From assembly GCA_938045585.1 (NCBI GenBank), contig CALIAU010000008.1, positions 1 through 64,000 of the forward strand: a DNA stretch of 64,000 nucleotides. Reading direction: 5' to 3'. The notes below the pieces were generated by a model. The model was given only the letters and a program-made list of their open reading frames with translations, was not told the origin of the DNA and made no database searches. Of the stretch, positions 56,058 to 63,196 are shown piece after piece (position 1 is the first letter of the stretch; every line of letters starts with the position of its first letter). Source of the stretch: an uncultured Saprospiraceae bacterium. Lineage in GTDB: Bacteria > Bacteroidota > Bacteroidia > Chitinophagales > Saprospiraceae. A program made the position numbers and the translations under genes.

Positions 56058-56819
56058 ATGAAAGAAAATAAATTAAAAAGCCGAATCGCAGAAGGAAAAG
56101 CCTGCTACGGCGTAATAGCTCCAACCACAGATCCAACCATTTGTGAATACATTGGTTTAAACGGGTTTGACTATTATATGATCGATGGAGAACACGGCCA
56201 AATTACCGCCTCAGATGTTACAAATCTTGTAAGGGCCTGCGAACTGGTAAATTGTACTCCCCTAGCCAGAATACGCTCAGTGGATAAGAAATTGATTCTG
56301 CAATATATGGATGCAGGAGTCATGGGAGTTATGATGCCAAGTATAGACAATGCAGAAGATGTAAGTGCACTCGTAGATGCTGTAAAATATCCTCCATTGG
56401 GCAGCAGAGGGCTGGGACCTATTCGAGCTGCAGAATACATGCAAGGCAGTATGAGTCAGAAAGAATATGTAGAATTTGCAAATGAGCAAACATTAGTACT
56501 TCCACAAATTGAAAGTATGGAATGTGTCAAAAACTTGGAACAAATTTGTAAGGTAAAAGGTGTCGATGGGTTTATAATCGGCCCTCGCGATCTAGCTATG
56601 TCCATGGGATATTATGACGGTCCTGGACATCCTGAAGTTAAACAGCTCTTAGACGAAATCTTTAATACAATTCTTGCATCAGGGAAGTTTTATGGGACTG
56701 TTGCTGGAACATCTGAAGCAGCACAGGCTCTCGTAGATAAAGGCGCAAGCATGATATTAAATTCTGTACAAGGACTTATAAAAACATCAAGTAAATCATT
56801 TCTTAAAGAGAGAAAATAA
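56058..56819 (+). CDS. HpcH/HpaI-type (class II) aldolase or citrate-lyase-like lyase
   Basis: A 253-residue TIM-barrel enzyme: YYMIDGEHGQI holds the acid pair of the family, PLARIRSVDKKLILQYMDAGVMGVMMP the Arg and metal region, LPQIESMECVKNLEQI the Glu ligand, and GFIIGPRDLAMSMGY the metal-binding end. Members cleave 4-hydroxy-2-oxo acids or malate-type compounds to pyruvate or oxaloacetate-like ketoacids with a divalent metal. Directly behind a hydratase subunit it would cleave the hydrated product (inference). Confidence 0.9.
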   Translation: MKENKLKSRIAEGKACYGVIAPTTDPTICEYIGLNGFDYYMIDGEHGQITASDVTNLVRACELVNCTPLARIRSVDKKLILQYMDAGVMGVMMPSIDNAEDVSALVDAVKYPPLGSRGLGPIRAAEYMQGSMSQKEYVEFANEQTLVLPQIESMECVKNLEQICKVKGVDGFIIGPRDLAMSMGYYDGPGHPEVKQLLDEIFNTILASGKFYGTVAGTSEAAQALVDKGASMILNSVQGLIKTSSKSFLKERK

Positions 56820-56824
56820 ATAAT

Positions 56825-57136
56825 ATGGCATCATTAGTAGTTTTATTTAATTTAAAAGACAAAGCAGCAAAACAAGCTTATGAAAAATGGGCACAAACCA
56901 CTGACGTTCCTACGGTTAAAGCCTTAGTTTCTATTGATGACTTTCGTGTCTACAGACTAAATAGTATGATGGGAACAGAAGCTGCTCCACCCTATGAATA
57001 TTGCGAAGTTATTGATATAAATGACATGGATAAATTTGGTCAGGAGGTAGCCACAGAAACTATGCAGCGAGTGGCTGGAGAATTCCAAGAATTTGCTGAC
57101 GCACCTATCTTTATTATATCTGAACAATTTGCCTAA
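56825..57136 (+). CDS. RedY/HapK-like small protein (dimeric alpha-beta barrel)
   Basis: A 103-residue protein: MASLVVLFNLKDKAAKQAYEKW, TTDVPTVKALVSIDDFRVYRL, GTEAAPPYEYCEVIDINDMDKFGQEV and a C-terminal FADAPIFIISEQF. The pattern matches the group named after RedY/HapK of prodiginine (tripyrrole) gene clusters, which have the dimeric alpha-beta barrel (EthD-like) fold. Function in that group is not settled. Its occurrence among ring-opening enzymes is of interest for a pyrrole-related substrate. 5 bp after the aldolase gene and 1 bp before the SDR gene. Confidence 0.65.
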   Translation: MASLVVLFNLKDKAAKQAYEKWAQTTDVPTVKALVSIDDFRVYRLNSMMGTEAAPPYEYCEVIDINDMDKFGQEVATETMQRVAGEFQEFADAPIFIISEQFA

Positions 57137-57137
57137 A

Positions 57138-57974
57138 ATGAAAGGACTAAAAGGAAAAACAGCAATTATTACAGGCTCAGGTAGAAAAGGTGGCATAGGT
57201 GAAGCAATTGCTATGGCTCTTGCTAAACATGGATGCAATGTTGTAATCTCGGACATTGGTGAGCCTAAAGGTAAAGAGTTTTCCAAGGACCATGTAGGCA
57301 CCTCTAGTGAAATGAGACAAATAGTTCGTGAAATAAATAAGCTAAAAAAAGGGAAAGCTACAGCAATTCCCTGTGATGTGAGAAATGAAAAAGCTGTATC
57401 TGATATGCTTAAAAAGACAGTCAAAAAATTTGGCAGTATGGATATCATGGTCAACAATGCTGGTGTGGGTTACATTATGGAACCATTCACTGAATTCAAA
57501 GAAAAAAGTTGGAATGCAGTACTTGATGTGAACTTAAAAGGTGCCTTCCTGTGCTCAAAGCATGGTGCCATCCAAATGCAAAAACAAGGTAAAGGTGGAT
57601 CTATAATCAACATCGCTAGCCAAGCCGCAAAATCAGGCTTCCCCTTTGCTGCAGCATACACCGCTTCCAAGCATGGCATGATAGGACTGACAAGGTCTAA
57701 CGCTGTAGAACTGGGTAAAGATAAAATCAGAGTAAATGCAGTATGTCCCAATCATATCACTACTGGATTAGGCCATTGGCAGAATAAATTTTTCAGTGAA
57801 AAACTTGGCTTAAATTATGACGACTACCTCCAAGGAATAAAAGATAAAAACCCGCTTGGTCGTACAGGACTAGTACAAGACATTGCTAATGCAGTCTGCT
57901 TTTTGGCGTCAGATCATGCCTCCTATATCACAGGGGAAGCAATGAACGTAAGTGGTGGTGAAGAATACCACTAA
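57138..57974 (+). CDS. Short-chain dehydrogenase/reductase (SDR)
   Basis: About 278 residues from ATG 57138 (MKGLKGKTAIITG). The frame is open from 57093, but that would overlap the preceding gene. The cofactor motif TGSGRKGGIGEAIA, NNAGVG, the active-site YTASKHGMIGL (Tyr and Lys) and IRVNAVCPNHI are classical SDR. GRTGLVQDIANAVCFLASDHASYITGEAMNVSGG ends it. It oxidises or reduces a hydroxyl/keto group with NAD(P); the substrate is presumably a pathway intermediate. Confidence 0.92.
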   Translation: MKGLKGKTAIITGSGRKGGIGEAIAMALAKHGCNVVISDIGEPKGKEFSKDHVGTSSEMRQIVREINKLKKGKATAIPCDVRNEKAVSDMLKKTVKKFGSMDIMVNNAGVGYIMEPFTEFKEKSWNAVLDVNLKGAFLCSKHGAIQMQKQGKGGSIINIASQAAKSGFPFAAAYTASKHGMIGLTRSNAVELGKDKIRVNAVCPNHITTGLGHWQNKFFSEKLGLNYDDYLQGIKDKNPLGRTGLVQDIANAVCFLASDHASYITGEAMNVSGGEEYH

Positions 57975-58002
57975 ACAAATTTATTAACTAAAATATATAA
58001 CT

Positions 58003-60072
58003 ATCAAACTAGGTATAGACATTGGAGGTACATTTACAGACTTTGTTCTTTTTAACGACAAAGAAGAAGGACTGTATTTTAGCAAAACACTGACAACTTA
58101 TCCAGATCCAACACACGGAATCTTTACAGGTATTAAGGACATTAAAGATAGATTTAACTTTGATGTAACAGAAATCAAAAATCTTATACATGGTACTACC
58201 CTAGTTACAAATGCAATCATTGAACGTAAAGGTGCAAGAACAGGATTTATTACAACAAAGGGCTTTGAAGATGTTTTGGAAATAGCACGCGAATTACGCT
58301 ATGACATCTATGATCTTTTTTTGACAATGCCAGAACCTCTAATAGCTAGAAACCTACGATATGGTGTAGAAGAACGAGTAACAAATAAGGGCAAAGTACT
58401 TACCGAAATAAATCAAGACGACTTAAACAAAATCGCTTCCCAAATTGAAGACGAAAACTTAGAATCGGTTGGAGTTTGCCTACTTAACTCTTTTGCCAAT
58501 GTTAGCCATGAAGAAAAAGTTGGTCAATTTTTACAAGAAAAATTTCCTAATCTAGCAGTGAGTCTCTCTTCTAAAATAATGCCTGAAATTCGTGAGTACG
58601 AACGCAGTTCCGCAACAGCAATGAACGCTTATGTACAACCGCTTACCTCCTCTTATTTAAATAAACTCAAAACTGAATTAGTGAAAAAAGGCTTCGGAGG
58701 CAAACTGAACATTATGATTTCTAGTGGACGACTTACTACCATAGATGAGGCTATCAAAACACCTATTCATCTGCTTGAATCAGGTCCAGCGGGCGGATCT
58801 ATGGCAGGGGTATTTTATGGTAAATTATTTAATGAAAAAAATCTGCTTTGCTTTGACATGGGCGGTACTACAGCCAAAGCTTCTCTAATACATAATGGTG
58901 CTCCTGAGATCACAAATCACTTTGAAGCGGCTCGAGTTAAACGATTCAAGAAAGGAAGTGGACTCCCTGTTAGAATTCCCGTGATTGATATGATAGAAAT
59001 TGGTGCAGGTGGAGGCAGTATTGCACGACTAAACTCTTTAAATCTACTTACGGTTGGCCCAGAAAGTGCCTCTTCACAACCCGGCCCTGCCTGTTATAAC
59101 CTAGGAGGCGAATACCCAACTGTAACAGATGCGGATTTAGTATTAGGTTACCTAAATGCTGATTACTTTTTAGGAGGTACTATGCAATTAAATATAGAAC
59201 AAGCAAGGAAAGCAATTGATAAGCATCTTGCAGGTCCATTAGGGATTTCTATTGAAGAAGCAGCAATGGGAATCCACAAAATAGTCAACGAAAATATGGC
59301 AAATGCAGCTCGAGTACATATCCTAGAAAAAGGAATGGACCCAAGACATTTTAGCATGATTGGATTTGGCGGAGCAGGACCTGTACACGCCTTCGGCGTT
59401 GCAAAACTGATAAATTCACCTAATTTATATATACCAGTTGGTGCGGGTGTAGCATCTGCATTAGGATTCTTAGTATCTCCTATCGCCTCAGAAAAAATTC
59501 ACAGCCATATTTCTAATCTTGCAGATATGGATTGGAAGGAAGTAAATGATTTTCTTGACAACATGCAATCAGAGGGAAAGCGTTTCTTAAAGAAATATGG
59601 GAATAAAAACTCTAGTATACATATCGATAGAATTGTTGACATGCGATATGAAGGCCAGGGACACGAAATTACTATACATCTTCCTGAAGGTCCTCTTTCA
59701 GAAAAACACTTGAGTGAAATAAAAGACCGATTCCAAAAAGAATATACATTCAAATACAATAGATCCATAGAGGGTATTGAAATCCAAACGGTCACCTGGC
59801 GTGTACAAGTAAAGGGAGAAATCCCCAGTATTGATGTCGTTCAAAAAGATATAACCTACAAAAATTCAACTCCATTAAAAGGAACCCGTAAAGTATTTTT
59901 TGAAGAAACAGGCTACCTTGATTGTCCAGTCTATGATAGGTACAATTTTGAAAAAAATGTAACACTCTTAGGACCTATGATAATTGAAGAAAAAGAAAGT
60001 ACAACTGTAATTGGAATTAATAGTGAAGTGGAAGTAGATACTATAGGAAACATAAAAATAAAATTACTTTGA
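58003..60072 (+). CDS. hyuA: Hydantoinase/oxoprolinase A subunit (HyuA), no standard start codon
   Basis: The A subunit of ATP-dependent hydantoinase/oxoprolinase enzymes, which open lactam or hydantoin rings using ATP, with the B subunit at 61547. The ASKHA phosphate motif KLGIDIGGTFTDFVLFND lies at the very N-terminus. HGTTLVTNAIIERKG, CFDMGGTTAKASLI, GAGGGSIARL and GFGGAGPVHAFGVA follow. The conserved start requires translation from about 58003, but no ATG, GTG or TTG occurs between the in-frame TAA at 57985-57987 and TTG at 58276. ATC at 58003 (giving M-KLGIDIGG) or ATA at 57997 must serve, or the start codon has been lost. About 689 residues, normal length. Confidence 0.85.
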   Translation: MKLGIDIGGTFTDFVLFNDKEEGLYFSKTLTTYPDPTHGIFTGIKDIKDRFNFDVTEIKNLIHGTTLVTNAIIERKGARTGFITTKGFEDVLEIARELRYDIYDLFLTMPEPLIARNLRYGVEERVTNKGKVLTEINQDDLNKIASQIEDENLESVGVCLLNSFANVSHEEKVGQFLQEKFPNLAVSLSSKIMPEIREYERSSATAMNAYVQPLTSSYLNKLKTELVKKGFGGKLNIMISSGRLTTIDEAIKTPIHLLESGPAGGSMAGVFYGKLFNEKNLLCFDMGGTTAKASLIHNGAPEITNHFEAARVKRFKKGSGLPVRIPVIDMIEIGAGGGSIARLNSLNLLTVGPESASSQPGPACYNLGGEYPTVTDADLVLGYLNADYFLGGTMQLNIEQARKAIDKHLAGPLGISIEEAAMGIHKIVNENMANAARVHILEKGMDPRHFSMIGFGGAGPVHAFGVAKLINSPNLYIPVGAGVASALGFLVSPIASEKIHSHISNLADMDWKEVNDFLDNMQSEGKRFLKKYGNKNSSIHIDRIVDMRYEGQGHEITIHLPEGPLSEKHLSEIKDRFQKEYTFKYNRSIEGIEIQTVTWRVQVKGEIPSIDVVQKDITYKNSTPLKGTRKVFFEETGYLDCPVYDRYNFEKNVTLLGPMIIEEKESTTVIGINSEVEVDTIGNIKIKLL

Positions 60073-61499
60073 AAAAATCCTTCGACATACTAATTGTAGG
60101 TGCAGGCACTGCTGGCATGGCATGTGCCATCGAAGCAGCACAAAGAGGCTTGTCCGTTGGTATAGTTGAAAAATCGGATCATATTGGTGGTGCTATGCAT
60201 TGGTCTGGAGGCCATATGAGCGGGGGTGGCACAGCCTTACAAAAAAGAAAAGGGATCGATGATAGTCCAGAAGACCATTACAAAGACATATTACGCATCA
60301 GCAAGGGTACAGGAGACCTTAAGCTGATACAAAAAGCCGTACAAGAAGCACCAAAGACGATTGATTGGTTAGATGAGCATGGTTTTGAATTTGCTCCTGA
60401 AGCGCCCAGAATTATTTATGGACACGTAGCCTACACTAAGCCCAGAACCCAGTATGGAATAGACAAAGCAAAATCAATCCTCAAGGTGATGCAAACGATG
60501 TGGGATTCCCTTAAAGGGAATATCGAATGCTTCCTGGAGCATCCCGTTTTAGGAATAGATCAAGTCAATGGAAAATGGACACGTATCGTTTGCTCTACGT
60601 ATGAAGGGCAACTTGTTCTTACAGGGGATTACCTAGTTATAACAACAGGTGGCTATGGAAGTAATCCAGACTATTTCAGAGCAAAGCATCCGGATACACC
60701 TCTTATGAGCTCCACCTACCCTACTGCTACAGGGGACGGACACAAAATGCTTGAAGAAAATAAAGGGATGTTTCGAATGGCAGACTTACATCTTCCAAGT
60801 TTGGGTGGCATGGAATTAGAACCTGGAACAGGACGGTGCAATTTCAATGAAGCTTGGGCGATGGTTATGACATCCATATATAGAAGACCAAGAGACATTT
60901 ATGTAAACTTAGATGGCCATCGTTTTATGAATGAAGACGAGACAGATGCAGATATACGCGAACGTCATGTTACCAAACAAAAATCCTGGCGTTTCTGGGT
61001 AATCTTTGATGAAGAAGGACTCATGGCAAAAGATGAAAATGGAAATGAAAACCCAATTGTAATAGGCTGGACAATTGAACAAATAAAAAAAGAAGCGCAG
61101 CGCGGTAAATGCATCTTTAAAGCACATAGCATTGAAGGACTAGCAGAAAGTACAAAACTGCCTTATGAAACTCTATCGCGTACCATAGCAAACTTTAATC
61201 GCTATGTAGACCAAGGCGAAGATCCCGACTTCAATAGAGAACACCTAGAATATAAACTAAGTACAGCCCCCTACTACGCAATTCTTGTCTATGCCTCCGT
61301 CCTAGTAAGCTTCGGTGGCATCGCTGTCAATTCTGATCTTCAAATATTGGACACAGATGGACAGGTACAAACAGGAATTTATGGGGCAGGAGAATTATTA
61401 GGCTTAGGTGCATTAAGTGGAAACGCCTTTTGTAGTGGTATGGCTATAACGCCTGCCCTGAGTTTTGGAAGAATACTTGGACAGAGCCTAGGCAAATAA
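60069..61499 (+). CDS. FAD-dependent oxidoreductase, fumarate reductase/ketosteroid dehydrogenase-like
   Basis: A 476-residue FAD_binding_2 flavoprotein. DILIVGAGTAGMACAIEAAQRGLSVGIVEKSDHIGGAMHWSGGHMSGGG is the FAD site. ATGDGHKML and the C-terminal TGIYGAGELLGLGALSGNAFCSGMAITPALSFGRILG complete the family pattern. It should introduce or reduce a C=C bond next to a carbonyl or carboxylate. It starts with TTG overlapping the hyuA stop (TTGA), so it is translationally coupled and separates hyuA from hyuB. No leader is seen, so it is cytoplasmic. Confidence 0.88.
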   Translation: MKKSFDILIVGAGTAGMACAIEAAQRGLSVGIVEKSDHIGGAMHWSGGHMSGGGTALQKRKGIDDSPEDHYKDILRISKGTGDLKLIQKAVQEAPKTIDWLDEHGFEFAPEAPRIIYGHVAYTKPRTQYGIDKAKSILKVMQTMWDSLKGNIECFLEHPVLGIDQVNGKWTRIVCSTYEGQLVLTGDYLVITTGGYGSNPDYFRAKHPDTPLMSSTYPTATGDGHKMLEENKGMFRMADLHLPSLGGMELEPGTGRCNFNEAWAMVMTSIYRRPRDIYVNLDGHRFMNEDETDADIRERHVTKQKSWRFWVIFDEEGLMAKDENGNENPIVIGWTIEQIKKEAQRGKCIFKAHSIEGLAESTKLPYETLSRTIANFNRYVDQGEDPDFNREHLEYKLSTAPYYAILVYASVLVSFGGIAVNSDLQILDTDGQVQTGIYGAGELLGLGALSGNAFCSGMAITPALSFGRILGQSLGK

Positions 61500-61503
61500 A
61501 TGC

Positions 61504-61530
61504 AAATTAGTTAACTTTGTTAACTAATTT
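61504..61530. promoter_or_regulatory. Putative MarR operator, copy 4 (perfect 12-bp arms)
   Basis: AAATTAGTTAAC-TTT-GTTAACTAATTT is a perfect 27-bp palindrome, the best copy in the window. It lies in the 47-bp gap between the flavoprotein stop and the hyuB GTG start, 17 bp before the latter. Because it is inside an apparently continuous operon, it implies an internal regulated promoter or a roadblock at hyuB. Confidence 0.8.
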
Positions 61531-61546
61531 TACAATACGTAAAAAC

Positions 61547-63166
61547 GTGAGAAAGACCAAAACAAAATTTGATTCAATTAGTCTATCCATCTTGTGGGCA
61601 AGACTGATAAGTATCGTAGATGAGGCGGGTACTACCCTGCAACGGACCTCCTTTTCTACAGTAACTAGGGAATCAAATGATTTCGCCGTAGTACTAATGG
61701 ATAGAGATGGCAGATCAATCGCCCAATCCAGTATTTCCGTGCCTTCTTTTTTAGGTGTTTTACCTATTCTCACTAAAGCCTTATTAAAAGATTATTTTTC
61801 GCACGATGCATGGGAAGAAGGGGATGTAGTAATGACTAATGACCCATGGCTCTGTGCAGGACACAAACCTGATATTGGAATTGTTTCTCCTATTTTTCAC
61901 CAAAACGAGCTAATTGGTTTCATTGGCACAATCGCACATTCGCCCGACATGGGAGGCGTACTTTGGGGTGCAGGGTCTAGAGATCTATATGAAGAAGGAC
62001 TAATGGTTCCTCCTACCAAACTTATGCAGGCTGGCGTTCCTAACCTAACCTTGTTTAATATTTTGGAAGCCAACGTTAGAGCCCCCATGCAAACTATAGG
62101 TGACATCAAAGCGCAAATAGCAGCAAATGATCAAGGAATCCGTTCTCTCGCAAAACTGATGGAAGAAAATAATCTTACCGATTTACAAGACTTAGCAGAT
62201 GTCATTATTGATAATACAGAAGAGTCTATGCGAAAAGCATTGGCAGCTGCCCCCGATGGCACATTTACCTATAGTTATGACACAGATGGTGACGGCAAAG
62301 GCAATCCTTGTCATTTTGAAATTGCAATAGAAATACAAGGAGACGAAATTTTGGTTGACTATGCAGGTACCTCAGATGCCCACCCTTTAAGCATTAATGC
62401 AGTCTTAAACTATACCTTCGCTTACACAGCCTATCCTATTAAATGTGCTTTTAACCCAGAAATCCCAAATAATGATGGCGCATTTTATCCTATAAAAGTC
62501 ATTGCGCCTGAAGGCTGTCTAGTCAATGCACAAAAACCTGTTCCCTTGGGTGCGCGGAATATCACTGGCAACATGCTACATTCTGTTGTATTCGGTGCAC
62601 TCGCAAAAGTAATTCCTAACAAAATACAGGCGGACTGTGGCAGTGCATGCTGGTGTATTGTTTTAAACGGGACACACCACGGGAATGAATTTGTTGAATA
62701 CTTCTTCCTAAATGGTGGATATGGTGCACGTCCTCAATTAGATGGCCCACACTGCCTATCCTTCCCAACAAATGTTGCAAATGTACCCATTGAGGTTTTA
62801 GAAAATGATGTCCCCATCTTAGTTACACAAAAAGCACTCGTAAATAACTCTGCAGGAAATGGACAGTATAGAGGTGGCTTAGGTCAAATATTTGGATTCA
62901 AAAATATTGGTGAAAAAGATCTCAACATATCCATCCTTGCAGAAAAAACTGTCTCAAACGCTAAAGGACTACTCGGTGGAGAAGATGGTGCGCAAGGTAA
63001 GGTCGAAATTATTCCTCATAGAGACTTTCCTTCTAAAGGCCTTGACAAATTAAAACCCGGTGAAGAACTCATTCTTACCCTCCCTGGTGGCGCAGGATAT
63101 GGGCCACCATCCAAACGAGACAAAACATTAATTGAACGAGATCGTTTATTAAAGTATATTGATTAA
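61547..63166 (+). CDS. hyuB: Hydantoinase/oxoprolinase B subunit (HyuB)
   Basis: About 539 residues from GTG 61547. The frame is open from TTG 61517, but that codon lies inside the operator palindrome. FDSISLSILWARLISIVDEAGTTLQRTSFSTVTRESNDF is the HyuB start, followed by NDPWLCAGHKPDIGIVSPIF, GMGG-type block AHSPDMGGVLWGAGSRDLYEEGL, PVPLGARNITGNML and a C-terminal LTLPGGAGYGPPSKRD. It forms the catalytic complex with HyuA for ATP-driven lactam or hydantoin opening. Length is slightly below the family's usual 550-600. Confidence 0.9.
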   Translation: MRKTKTKFDSISLSILWARLISIVDEAGTTLQRTSFSTVTRESNDFAVVLMDRDGRSIAQSSISVPSFLGVLPILTKALLKDYFSHDAWEEGDVVMTNDPWLCAGHKPDIGIVSPIFHQNELIGFIGTIAHSPDMGGVLWGAGSRDLYEEGLMVPPTKLMQAGVPNLTLFNILEANVRAPMQTIGDIKAQIAANDQGIRSLAKLMEENNLTDLQDLADVIIDNTEESMRKALAAAPDGTFTYSYDTDGDGKGNPCHFEIAIEIQGDEILVDYAGTSDAHPLSINAVLNYTFAYTAYPIKCAFNPEIPNNDGAFYPIKVIAPEGCLVNAQKPVPLGARNITGNMLHSVVFGALAKVIPNKIQADCGSACWCIVLNGTHHGNEFVEYFFLNGGYGARPQLDGPHCLSFPTNVANVPIEVLENDVPILVTQKALVNNSAGNGQYRGGLGQIFGFKNIGEKDLNISILAEKTVSNAKGLLGGEDGAQGKVEIIPHRDFPSKGLDKLKPGEELILTLPGGAGYGPPSKRDKTLIERDRLLKYID

Positions 63167-63196
63167 CTAATAACTTTCATTTCGAAAATAAAGAAC

